Source of the DNA: Hansfordia pulvinata
Lineage: Eukaryota > Ascomycota > Sordariomycetes > Xylariales
Length of the DNA: 64,000 nt
Direction of reading: 5' to 3'
NCBI GenBank assembly: GCA_006538405.1
Contig: BJKQ01000010.1
Location: forward strand, 1,116,001 to 1,180,000
Shown: in pieces, positions 48,545-58,458 of the stretch
Numbering within the stretch: position 1 is the stretch's first letter
Layout: each line of letters opens with the position of its first letter
Program-made: the position numbers and the translations under genes
The notes under the pieces: model-generated
Told to the model about the DNA's origin: nothing
Database searches by the model: none
What the model saw: the letters and a program-made list of their open reading frames with translations, nothing else

Positions 48545-49135
48545 GGATGGCGGTGGCGGCGAGGCGTCGAGCGTCGGTTGTGGCGTGGTCGCTCGGAGAA
48601 AGACTGTGCCCGTAGATGGTGTGGAGCTGCGTCGTGCGCACCGGTGAGATTGATCTCTCAGAGAGATGTTGCGTCAAGGTTGGTACCTCGGATATGAAGC
48701 ATGTCTTCACTGGCGCTAGGAACATTGAATCGCGAGGTCGATCGGATGACATCCACCTAAAAGCGGCTGGTGCGAGGGCGTGCGGCGCGTGTACTGATGC
48801 GAACCTTAGGTATACGTGTACGGCCGGAGTATCCCAGCTGGAGGTACCGCCACATCAGGTGGCTCCGCGCTACGGAAGGTGCCACCAGCAGCCCGTTGGA
48901 ACGGTACGGTAGGTACCCGGACCTGGCTTAGGTACTAGGTTAGCACCCGGCACGGGCGCAATCAACTGCCCGCCATTATCACTTTCAACTAATGTTCGTT
49001 CCCTTGCGGACTTCTACTCGCTATCTGGCTTCTCCAGCTTCACGTGCCCCTCTTCCGTTTGAGAGAAAGCCCAACAGACTCTGCATCGGAACGCTGCCAG
49101 CCAACACCCAGTCATGTGATCCAGCACACGGCCGC
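48545..49135. other. divergent promoter region between VPS51 and RMI1
   Basis: 591 bp between the two ATGs, holding TACGGTAGGTACC and TTAGGTACTAGGTTAG-type elements around 48901-48940. No gene seen. Confidence 0.5.
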
Positions 49136-49909
49136 ATGGAAAGGGACATCAAGAACCAGGTCCGAGCCGGCCTGCAGGCTCAGGGGCTGCCTGCGCCATC
49201 CCTGGCCTGGATCCAGTCCGCTCTCCCGAACCGCAACCCTCTGCCTCCGCTGCCCGCCCTCATTGCGACCGTTAAAGCACGCTTGCTGGCCGCGGATCTG
49301 GCCACGGCGTCGCTGGTAGACCCGGACCCGGCCTCTGGCCCCGCTCAGATCCTACCTCTGCCTGCTGGCCTGTCCCAGCCTGAGCCTCGCGAGACCCGCC
49401 TCCCCTACGACGTGCTCGTCCAGGTCCTCGACATCGACAATCTGTCCAAGAGCAAGTCCGAACAAATCGAGGAGCTCGAAGCCGTTGCACGCGGTGAGCA
49501 GACGCGCGGCCGTGAGATCATTCGCCTGCCTCTCAACACCAACAACGAGGATGGCGACGACCAATATGGCGATGCCGATAACCAGACTCAACCCCAGTCT
49601 ACTCGGCCCGGCTTGAGTGCCTTGACCCCGGGCAACGCAACTCATCGCTTGGTTTTGCAGGACTGCAAGGGCCACCAGATTTACGGCCTGGAACTGCGGC
49701 GCATCGAACGTGTCGGCACCGCCACCCTCAATGTCGGCGAGAAGCTGCTACTTCGGAAGGGCGCTCTTGTCGCACGCGGGGTTGTTATGCTTGAGTCCGC
49801 GTCATGTATCGTCCTGGGCGGCAAGATTGATGCGTGGCAGAAGGCTTGGGCCGAAGCCCGTCTCGCCAAGCTCAAAGAGGCCCTTTCCTCCAGCACCAAT
49901 TCAACCTGA
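49136..49909 (+). CDS. rmi1: Rmi1, RecQ-mediated genome instability protein 1
   Basis: Single exon, 257 aa. The start is at the second in-frame Met (MERDIKNQVRAG); the upstream frame to 48992 lacks family character. N-terminal helical region: LPAPSLAWIQSALP and LPALIATVKARLLAADL. OB-fold core: ETRLPYDVLVQVLDIDNLSKSKSEQIEELE, then HRLVLQDCKGHQIYGLELR, GTATLNVGEKLLLRKGALVARGVVMLES and CIVLGGKIDAW. The protein is the third member of the Sgs1/BLM-Top3-Rmi1 dissolvasome, which decatenates double Holliday junctions in the nucleus. Between the OB strands lies an acidic, Asn/Gln-rich insert (NTNNEDGDDQYGDADNQ), as is usual for the family. A short C-terminal helix AWAEARLAKLKEAL ends the protein. Confidence 0.88.
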   Translation: MERDIKNQVRAGLQAQGLPAPSLAWIQSALPNRNPLPPLPALIATVKARLLAADLATASLVDPDPASGPAQILPLPAGLSQPEPRETRLPYDVLVQVLDIDNLSKSKSEQIEELEAVARGEQTRGREIIRLPLNTNNEDGDDQYGDADNQTQPQSTRPGLSALTPGNATHRLVLQDCKGHQIYGLELRRIERVGTATLNVGEKLLLRKGALVARGVVMLESASCIVLGGKIDAWQKAWAEARLAKLKEALSSSTNST

Positions 49910-51963
49910 CTGGGCCATCAATGAACAATACTCCGTGCACAAGGCGCGAGGCACGAGCTGGGAAATTCGCGTTGCATTGTCGGCCCATCTCTACGAGCAA
50001 GTAGTGAGATCGACGCAACACGCTTTCTAAAGCTCCATCATCACACTTGACGGCGTCATTCACCTGCCACGTTACCGTACACCGTGGTCCAGTGAGCGAG
50101 GCCAGGTGTAGGTGAAGGCATTGATGAATCAAGCGCGATTGACAGAGACTTTGCGATCTGTGCTATCAATACATGCCAATCAAGTACATTGCTGGCATCG
50201 CAACTTTTGCCGCCATATCAGCGTCTCTCCAGATGCGACGGCACACCGCAGCATGCATACTATAAGCGGGGAGTACGAGAGTAGACTGGACATCTTTGAG
50301 TCGATTACGATGAAGGAGCATATCCACGTCGGGCTCCTGGATATATGAGCATTCCGACATGGCTTCAGCCTCGCGCTTCTGTGGGGCAACGTGAACTCGT
50401 GGCTCGCATACGACGCCAGATGCAGTCTCTGCTTTGCTCAAAGATCAGAGGCTGCCAAGGAGGTGCGGGTAAATCTGAGCGGTCTTTCTTCTGCTATATC
50501 CTGGACTACTTCATAACCTCCCGTTGGCTTGGAAGAGAACCTGGGGTGCCTCGATCGGTCTTAAAAGTTGAACATCCTATGCCAAGATCAGTCTCTTCGA
50601 CACCAGACAGCCCGTTGCCTCGTGATTGCCTCGTGATAAGCTCATTCGAGGCGAAACCCTCTGAAGCAATATGTGGCTTTTTTAAGGGTTCGGCCTCGAA
50701 AGCTCTCTGAACCCGATGAGTACAGCACCGTCACCAACCCGACTGTTGCGCCACCGCTCCTAAATCTACTAGCAACTCCGTTCGGGGCAATTCAGACCAT
50801 CGGCGTTGCGCATTCCCAAAGAGATAATTTTCAGCATTGCAAAATACGTACCGAAGTGAAGAGGGATGCCGCCACGGGCGGCCGCCGCCGGCCAGTCGCC
50901 GGCCCATAGAGTAGCTCCGGATTGGAACATCCATTTGCCGCGCAGAACGTCAGGCTTCAGTTCTGAACACTTTGGCTTGCTAAAGTATTCAAACAAGAGC
51001 TCCAGGGTCTTTTGCTCCAGGGTCTTTTGCTTTGAATTCCAGGCCCTGCTGGAAGGGTATTATCAAGATGGTCAGAAAGTGACCAAGATCGCCGGCACCG
51101 ACTCGAGTCACATGGCAGTGCTATAACGCAACGACGAGAAGAAGATGAGGCTGATCGGCACCGATTCGTCCTTGAAAGGCACGGTGTATCTTTTACCGAA
51201 GACCACGATTGATCTGCACCCTCGTTATCCAGCTCCTGTGTTTGACCGCACATACCGGTAGCACGCCGCCTCTGTGATACTTTGTATGTCGGACCAAGGG
51301 CGCAATGGGGGCACTTAGTACCGTGGTTGATGACACGAGGCCGGAAGACGGGCGTGGTTTCTTCCGAGATGTCGCGATTCGCCTCGCCTGCTGACGCGCC
51401 TTCTTCTATGTGGCTAGAGCATGGTCCATTGGACCAGAAATAGGAAACAAACCAACTGGCGCCGCTCTTGAAGATGGAGCGTCAGCGAGGTGTTCTTTTT
51501 CGGTTACAAGTAGTGAAGCGCCGGCGTGCCCTAACGCACTCTGGTTCGGTGTAAGTCAGCCTCAAGTCATCTTGTACACCTACTTTGTCGCTGGAGGTCC
51601 GCGGGTGTATTCATTATCCGTAGTCTGACAGCTTAGTAGGTAGAGGCCAGAACCTCCGAGGCTAGCGTGAGGGGATTCTCGCTTTGAGCACTCACACACA
51701 CACATACCTAGTTCCAGCTGTAAATAGGCGAATGGCAAGAGCCGAATCCTCCCGAGGCCCGATCGTAGGTCGGTGAGAGCGACTCGGTGGCGAGACGTTT
51801 AGCGATGGCGGACACGCATCAGGGTCTTTCTCATGATAATATAAGCCCTCTGCTCTCCCGCGAGGCTCCAGATTGTCAGGAGTTGTTTGTTACCTGAATA
51901 ACACGAACCACACAACAGCAGTGTCTGCTGCCTGACAACCCCCCCCCCCCCCCTTCAACGATC
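49910..51963. other. intergenic region, lower GC
   Basis: No supported gene. Poly-C of 15 at 51939-51953 lies 10 nt before the next start. TATAAG at about 51840-51845 is a possible promoter element for the gene at 51964. Confidence 0.45.
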
Positions 51964-52611
51964 ATGTCGCTTCCACGTGTGGTTTCGCTCCGTCCGGCGA
52001 TCCAGGCACTCATTGTCATGGCGCTGGTTTCTGTGGCGGCATCGATTTCCCCCGGTGAGTGGGGCTCGAATAATGGCCGCGTGCTGGCGGCGAATCCGGT
52101 CACATCCAGCATCGTCGTGATCCGGACGAAGGAAGAGACTGGGGTGCAGCAGCTCTTCGTATCCGACGAGGAATTCAGCGTCAACGGTATGCTGAGGCTG
52201 GTGGCCTCGGCCGGCTGGGAACTCAAGCGCGGAGAAGGGCCTGTCAAAAACTATGTGATGGGACCGAGACTCGACCAATATACCAGTCATGACGATTACC
52301 CCGACGTAGCTCGGTACGCGAGAGCCTGGAAGAAGGTGGTCGAGGCCATCACAGAGCAGCCGAACAGCGAGCTCACGGACGAGGCAACCTTTCACTACAA
52401 CGGGTGGGTGAACGTGATAGCGTCGGGGCCTCAGTGTGGCAACAAGAATGGGCCTACGGGCTGCTACTTCAAGCCCGATTTCCCCCCGATCGCCCGCCTG
52501 TCCTCCCGAAGCTGCCTTCGTTCGACCCTCTGCCTTTGTTCGACGATTCTGCATAGCAACAGCGTGGCCTCGACTCCTTGTCCAGGATGGGTTTCAAGCA
52601 GGGTTGACTGA
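51964..52611 (+). CDS. small predicted secreted protein, unknown family
   Basis: An open frame of 215 codons with an N-terminal signal sequence: MSLPRVVSL, then the hydrophobic core AIQALIVMALVSVAAS, with cleavage likely after VAA. The mature part includes SSIVVIRTKEETGVQQL, LRLVASAGWELKRGEG, ARAWKKVVEAITEQPNSELTDEATFHYNGWV and GPQCGNKNGPTGCYF. No family recognised. The segment after about residue 180 (Ser/Cys/Leu-rich) looks less protein-like, so a 3' intron or a frame break near the C6 run at about 52483-52488 could change the end. TATAAG lies about 120 nt upstream. It is 0.6 kb from another small secreted protein; an effector-like role is only inference. Confidence 0.55.
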   Translation: MSLPRVVSLRPAIQALIVMALVSVAASISPGEWGSNNGRVLAANPVTSSIVVIRTKEETGVQQLFVSDEEFSVNGMLRLVASAGWELKRGEGPVKNYVMGPRLDQYTSHDDYPDVARYARAWKKVVEAITEQPNSELTDEATFHYNGWVNVIASGPQCGNKNGPTGCYFKPDFPPIARLSSRSCLRSTLCLCSTILHSNSVASTPCPGWVSSRVD

Positions 52612-53218
52612 CGAGCGTGGCCAAAGTCAAGCAGCGTTATTAGCAATCAATGGACGTGTAGGCATTGTTTTCACAGTCTCAAATCCTCTGCATTGTGCTT
52701 TCGCATATCGTATTGATGTCGGCTCTGAGTAGCCACGTGGCGCAACAGTTGGAGGCCGGCCGGCCTGCGGCCGTAACGGTCTGGAACTCAGCCCAGGCTC
52801 GATCTTGTCGAGCAAGTGACACACATGGTGGTTGATTGTCTCTCTCTTTTTGATGGGCAGGCACCCACAATAACAGCCGTGTGGCCGTGTCAAAGGCGAA
52901 TTGGGGGCAGGCCTTAGCAAATCGGTAGCATCAGGTCTGGTTCCAGGATGAGATCCCGGCCGCAGACACACGCCACCATCGATCGGCTTTAAGAAAACGA
53001 ATGCGCGTACGCAGGGAACGGCTCTCTGAGGCATTTGTGCTCGCATGGCCTCCGTCAATTATGCACAAGACTGGGAACTCCTCTTGGAAAACACGCGGAG
53101 CATGCCACGGACTCGGGACGTGCCAGCTTCTTTACCCCTCTTCCGGTACAATTCTGGCCTCGAAGGCCACCCACAATATCCTCAAGTCTTACGTCTCTGA
53201 AATCCGAGCCCGATCGCA
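52612..53218. other. intergenic between two secreted-protein genes
   Basis: No gene supported; the long plus frame 53001-53894 overlaps the next gene in another phase and is rejected. Confidence 0.45.
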
Positions 53219-53728
53219 ATGCGTGTTCTACCAGCCCTCCTCAGCCTGGTCGGCTTCAGCTCGGTGCTGGTCTCAGCAAAGCCTTCTCATCGACTGGAAC
53301 AGCGAGGCACCTTGCAAATCGGGCAAAACCTTTCGAAATGGTGGGAACGCGATCGCTGGTTCGCCAAAGTGCCTGGAACCGACTGTGAGCTGCGGATTGA
53401 AAATGAAAAGGGCGACCAGACGTCTCCCATCTCCGCAGATAAGCGTGTTATTGCTGCCACCGTCGCGGCTTGGGATGCTATGGAGAAAGGCGAGAAACAC
53501 GAGAGAGACTCTGGGATCGTTGTCTTGTACCGGAAAGACCACCTCAAGATTGAATTCAAGAGGTTCAAGGGTGGTGTCGAGATCCCAGAAGACTCTCGAA
53601 GTGCTATCGTCGATGCCATGCTGGAGATGTGCTGGCAGGTCTATTCCACCAGAATGCGTGGAGTCCTTCTATCCAAGGACAAGCCATGGGGAGAAGTCTG
53701 GGTGGAATGGTCTGCAGACTTCATGTGA
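53219..53728 (+). CDS. small predicted secreted protein, unknown family
   Basis: Single exon, 169 aa. The signal peptide MRVLPALLSLVGFSSVLVSA has a likely cleavage after VSA (before KPSH). The mature chain has only two Cys (TDCELRI, LEMCWQVY), is rich in Trp and charged residues (KWWERDRWFAK; GIVVLYRKDHLKIEFKRFKG) and alternates strands with helices (ISADKRVIAATVAAWDAMEKG). It ends WGEVWVEWSADFM. I do not recognise the family, though the fold looks compact. It has fewer C/G third positions than the housekeeping genes nearby, as expected for a non-conserved gene. It pairs with the secreted protein just upstream on the same strand. Confidence 0.6.
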   Translation: MRVLPALLSLVGFSSVLVSAKPSHRLEQRGTLQIGQNLSKWWERDRWFAKVPGTDCELRIENEKGDQTSPISADKRVIAATVAAWDAMEKGEKHERDSGIVVLYRKDHLKIEFKRFKGGVEIPEDSRSAIVDAMLEMCWQVYSTRMRGVLLSKDKPWGEVWVEWSADFM

Positions 53729-54377
53729 TAGGAGTGAGCTCAACCAGGCCAACAACCCACGCCATCTGAGCCAGGCTCCTCAAGTTCCGACGTCTGTCTG
53801 GTCCCCCCATAACACGCCGTGTCCATACAGGTGCATATTCAAACGCTCGCTTACAGACTCAATAGCTCAGAATGAAGATCAAATCCTTGAATGAATCCCT
53901 CCGGCTCAAGTGAGGCCGCACAGCGGCGCAGCCATGGGCAACAGGACGCAGGATATTCTTCCTCTCTAGATGATGTCGATATACTTTTTTTAAAGGCCCT
54001 GGGCAACGGCTGTACGGAAGCCATTTGCACATGTACAACCTAAATTATTCAACAATGTGCAAGGTGAATAGATGCCAATCTGACATTGACTCAGGCGGCT
54101 CGTCTCACCAGACCTGTTTGCTCTACGTTTGTTGTATGCGACGGGGCAGGCGAACCACATCCCGATGCATCCATCCTCCACCTATCTGGTCTTGTCCTAA
54201 AACAACGGGTGGCTGTACAAAGAGCAGTGTTCCCACGAGACTCTATCCGGCTTTTCAAATGACTTTTCCGCGTAGTCATAGACACCGCTCCCATCACTTA
54301 CATGCCTCCAACTCCTCTGCTTCCCGCTCAGCTGAACTCCCCGGTCAAGGCAATGACAGCCCCGTGCGCGCCCTTGA
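53729..54377. other. convergent intergenic region
   Basis: 3' regions of the secreted protein and NIF3. No gene or notable repeat. Confidence 0.5.
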
Positions 54378-55730
54378 CTATAGCTCCGTCACGTCGACCG
54401 TCTCGAAGGGGTCGCAGTCGGCGGCGCTGACCCTGACGACCGCGGCGGCGGGCCCCAGCTCGGCCTGCAGCATGGGCTGGAGGCGGGCGGCGAGGTAGGC
54501 GCGCTCCGAGTTGCTGTGGAAGACGGTGACGACGGCCTGGCCCAGCTGGGTATGGCGCAGAGCGTCGTGGTGGCTCATCTCGCCCGTGACGAGCAGCTCG
54601 GTCGCGGGCGACGCGTCACGCAGGACGCCCGAGCCCGAGCCCGCGCACACGGCCAGGCGCGACACGGGAGTGTCCAGCACGGGCCTGCCACCACCGCTGG
54701 CGGCGGCTCGCCACGACGCGGGCAGCGCCACCGACACGTGCCGCTGGCCGCCGATGCTGGCCGACAGGCGGCGGAGCAGCACCGACAGCGGCTGCGGCCC
54801 GTCGAGCAGCATCTCCCGGCCGTAGCCCGCGAGCTCGTGGGGCGCCGGCAGCTCTCCCTTGATGGGCTGCGGGACCAGGCGCTCGAGCTGCCGGGACGCG
54901 CCCTCGCCCTCGCCCATCAGCACGTCGCACATCCAGTCGTTCAGGCCGCCAGTCGCGGCGTCCATGGCCGTGTGCGGGCAGTACACCGAGATGCGGTTGG
55001 CCGCCAGCGTGAGCAGCAGCCGCTGCATGGGGTCTTGCGTCGTCAGGGACTTGAGGGGCCTGAAGATGACAGGGTCTTTTTTTGTTTTGCCCCGTCACGG
55101 TGGTCAGATGTGTGGTCAAGCTAGTCGGCGGAGCACATGATTGCAGACGGGAACTCACGGTAGCAGACAATCATGCGCGCGCCGAGGCTCAGGGCCTCGT
55201 CGACAACGGCCGCAGAGAGGTCATTCGTCAGGAGCAGAACGGGGGCCGACGCGCCCTGGGCGCTGGAGCCAGGCGGGAGGGGAGCCTCGTCGAGCAGCAC
55301 TGCGTACAAGGGGATGCTCAGTCATGTTGGATGGTCGGGGGCACGGGAGAGAGCCTACAGCCGGTGTTGTCCCAGGACTTATCCGCCAGGACCTCTGGGA
55401 AGCTGCGAGAAGCGGTCAGCGCACGGCGCGGTCAGCTGAGCGTGGCGTGGCCTGAGGGGCAGCGTACAGCTTTTGCATGGCCTTGACCACCCGTGTCGTG
55501 AAGGTTTCAGAGCTTGCCATGATTCCGGTGCTGTAGGTTCTAGGCGAAAGACCTGCGACCTTGAGACGGGGGGCTGTACGCGGGGATGCGCTCGTTGGCT
55601 CGCGATGGAAGATGCTTTGGCTGGGATGGCGAGCCGAGCTCGTAGAAGAAACGGTCCTCAAGCTGCTCGCTGCCTGACTCGGACGGTACAGAATATTGCA
55701 AGAGCGTGACAAGCGCCTGGTTGGAAGCAT
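54378..55730 (-). CDS. nif3: NIF3-like protein (Ngg1-interacting factor 3 family)
   Basis: Four exons: 55730 (or 55520)-55468, 55402-55359 (44 nt), 55299-55159 and 55075-54378. This gives 381 aa from the upstream Met or 311 aa from MASSETFTTRVVKAMQKL. Splicing gives LFPEVLADKSWDNTGLLLDEAP, VLLLTNDLSAAVVDEAL, ARMIVCYHPVIFRPLKSLT and RISVYCPHTAMDAATGGLNDW, the conserved NIF3 order. The C terminus has GEMSHHDALRHTQLGQAVVT and FHSNSERAYLA, containing metal-binding HHD and E residues of this di-metal family. The biochemical role is debated; NIF3 proteins are widespread metalloproteins, some mitochondrial or transcription-linked. The extra 70 residues from 55730 are Arg/Ser-rich without acidic patches (MLPTRRLSRSCN...RTYSTG) and look like a mitochondrial presequence. 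Dual localisation by alternative starts is possible. Confidence 0.9.
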
Positions 55731-56704
55731 GAGAGTTATGTCTATCAACAAAGCTGGTAGTTGATGAAGGCGACGGTGATGACGATGAAGAACGACGTTC
55801 AAAATGAGGCTGGCCCACCTGCAGCCAGCATCAAGCAGCAGCTGGATGTCACCAGTGTTGCAGTCAGTGGGGCCGCTGGTGGCAGCCACTAAACAGCGCT
55901 GTAGCCCCTGAAGCTGAGCACCTGTCAGACTCCGGCTGAAGCGCAACATTCATGGAGGGGCTTTGCGACAGCCAGGAATTCACCGCCGTTTCCAACCCGT
56001 GATTGGGATTCATCTACTGCCGTGTTCTGAATGCATTACATACCTCCCTACCTGGACATTTTTCTATTATATATTATGCCGGTGGCTCCGCCCTTCTCAA
56101 CTTTGACATGACGGGCGGCTGGTGTTGGGCTTTCTATGACCACATCCATGGATGCAGAGCATCGAAAGGTGGAATCACAAGTCGTTCAAGCAGGCTGCGT
56201 GATGTGGCCCGGGTTTTCCCAGAGAGCTTGTTACGCATAACCATCGGAATGTTCGTTCGCAAAACTCGCTCTCGTTCTGGCTGGAGTACTTGTTGATGGC
56301 CGGATATCTGGGTGGCCGGGCAGGCGTTGCACAAAATCAGAGGTTCCGACCGGCGTCGGAGGTCGGAGCCGGGTCGCCGTCCCAAAGCAGATTCCCCCCT
56401 GTGATTGATAAGATAAGCGCTGTCCCAATGTTCTTTCGTCATAAGCAGCGACGCGGGGCAGTCGCAACTCGACGAAATGTAAGACCCGGGTCGCGCATCT
56501 CGCAGCCCACCTGCATGTTTACCTAAGGTACCACCTAAGGTAAATTGTTGTTCGTGCTGATTCACCTTGGATCACGTCCCGCCACCCCTCCATCGCACCT
56601 CGGGATCGCACCTGTTCGCGCGCTTCCGCCTCTCTGTCGTCCGGCGACGACGACGACGACGACGACAAAGACCCGCCGCAACAAGTTTCGACGACCCCGC
56701 CACC
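55731..56704. other. divergent region between NIF3 and BolA genes
   Basis: No gene supported. It holds a near-palindromic TTACCTAAGGTACCACCTAAGGTAA at about 56519-56543. A GAC run at about 56646-56668 lies in the probable leader of the BolA gene. Confidence 0.5.
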
Positions 56705-57149
56705 ATGGCCGCCGCTTCGGACGCCATCACCGAGGACTCGCTCAAAGCCGCCCTGACCGATCGCCTCAAAGCCGTCCACGTCGAGGTCACCGACATGTCG
56801 GGTACGTGGTGTTACGTCGCAATTCAGCCATGCTGGACACGCACACCTTCCCCCCCCCCCCCCCCCCCCTCCTTCCGCCGCCGCCGCCGCTAACACCCTC
56901 ACTCCAGGCGGCTGCGGCCAGTCCTTCACCACCCTGATCGTTTCCCCCGAGTTCGCCGGCCTCAACCGCCTCAAGCGCCACCGCGCCGTCAACACGGCCC
57001 TCAAGGCCGAGATCGCCGCCATCCACGCCTGGAGCGCCAAGTGCCAGACCCCCGAGGAGTGGGAGGCCGACCGGGCGGCCGCCGGCTCGAGCGACGGCCC
57101 GCCCCTGGCCGGCACCAGCGGCGGACAGGTTGACGGCGTCAATGCGTAA
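56705..57149 (+). CDS. BolA-like protein (Bol2/Fra2-type)
   Basis: Two exons, 56705-56801 and 56908-57149, giving 112 aa. The join recreates HVEVTDMSGGCGQSFTTLIV, then SPEFAGLNRLKRHRAVNTAL and the AEIAAIHAWSAKCQTPEEW end typical of BolA. The Cys in GGCGQ and the His in KRHRAV are the residues that, in cytosolic Bol2/Fra2, help hold an Fe-S cluster with monothiol glutaredoxins and so signal iron status. The Cys makes Bol2 likelier than mitochondrial Bol1/Bol3, and no presequence is seen. The C-terminal Gly/Ser tail is unremarkable. The ATG sits in CACCATGGC, an ideal context. The intron (106 nt, donor GTACGT) includes a 20-nt poly-C tract. Confidence 0.94.
56850..56869 (+). repeat. 20-nt poly-C tract in the BolA gene intron
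   Basis: Homopolymer occupying a fifth of the intron, 38 nt before the acceptor. Confidence 0.95.
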
Positions 57150-57996
57150 GCTCGAGCAAGCAGCATCTCGAGAGACGGGAGACGCCGGGATGTTTTTTTT
57201 TCTTCTTCCGACATGGAGGCGAACAATCCCCCAACCACCTGCGGACCCGGCGCTGCCGTCATTCTTTCCCCCACAGGAACGAGGGCATATCCTGCAACTC
57301 GCACAGAAAAGTGGCCTTCATTGGACGTGGCACTCTGCGTGGGGATGCCTGCGGTTCCGCGAAGCGTCTTATCTGACTGCAGCTTGCTGGAGGGGAATCA
57401 CGCTTGCGTGGGCATGCGCGTCACGAGTCTCGAATGGTTCCATGATGAGCTGGAAACCCCGGCCCTTGCGGACGGTTCGAGGCCAGGAATAAGGTGGAAT
57501 AAGTGGTGAAGCGAGCAGGGCGTCAATGCGAAGACGTATGTGCCCGCTTGTGTTTGGGTAGCAATCTCACCGGGCGTCCGGACACCTGTGTTTAGTGCTT
57601 CTTCTCGGGCACGCTGGAATTTTGTCGCAATCGCGGTATACAAAAAAGAGGATTAACAGAAACCAGGGACAGACCGCCCAGTCGTCTTCGTCGTGATGTG
57701 ATGCTCAACACTTACTTGCTGCGCGTGATTTTGGAAGAAAAAATGACACATAGGCACAGATTGGGCTCTCGACTCATTTCAGCGTCACGTAGTGTCTATG
57801 TAGGCGCCGCCGGCCGTCTTGCGAAACATTGCCTTTCACGAACGCTGAGGCGCCTGGATGTTCGAGAGATTAGGTAGGTACGTGACAACCAGAAGTAGTG
57901 CACACATGAGGTTTGAAGCTGAAATGTTTGTGTGGTCTTAGTGTACGATACGGCTAGGTCAATTCATCAAGCCGCGATCAGTAGCTTGTAGCGTCT
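57150..57996. other. intergenic region before tRNA-Val
   Basis: No gene supported; short frames only. TAGGTAGGTACG at about 57872-57883 is one of the dispersed elements. Confidence 0.5.
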
Positions 57997-58070
57997 GGTT
58001 TCGTGGTGTAGTTGGTTATCACGTCAGTCTAACACACTGAAGGTCTCCGGTTCAAGTCCGGGCGAAATCA
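57997..58070 (+). tRNA. tRNA-Val (anticodon AAC)
   Basis: 74 nt, no intron. Acceptor GGTTTCG/CGAAATC with A discriminator, D arm GTGGTGTAGTTGGTTATCAC, anticodon stem TCAGT/ACTGA with loop CTAACAC (AAC), T arm CCGG-TTCAAGT-CCGG. No encoded CCA. A T4 run at 58080-58083 can stop pol III. Confidence 0.97.
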
Positions 58071-58458
58071 AGCTGTATCTTTTGCCTACTCACTCGCGTG
58101 AACCGGTAATATTTCTTTTGTCCTCCAATACTAATAAGGATTGCATGCACTGTTTTGGCCTGACCCATGTATGTGGTTTTGGACGGGTTACATCAATCAT
58201 GTCAGAGAGCCGCAGCCAGATGGTAGCTTGTTTGAAAGCAGCATGGACGAATAGTTGCCCTCGCAGGCATGGCGGCATACATGGTAGATAGGTAGGTGGC
58301 TTTATAGGTGACTTCTATTACTCTATCTCTTACGCACAAAAACCAACCAGGGTTCGTCCACCCGTCTAATGCGTAGCGTGATGATCAAACATTTGAGGGG
58401 TTCCCCCTTTTTACCACCTCGGACCAGCTCAGCACCCATGCGGGGCGGCGGGGTTCTT
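58071..58458. other. intergenic between tRNA-Val and the desaturase
   Basis: 3' region of the minus-strand desaturase; no gene seen. Confidence 0.5.

Noticed and set aside
53001..53894. 297-codon plus frame overlapping the second secreted protein
   Set aside because: The frame at 53219-53728 has a signal peptide and better protein character; the longer frame does not.
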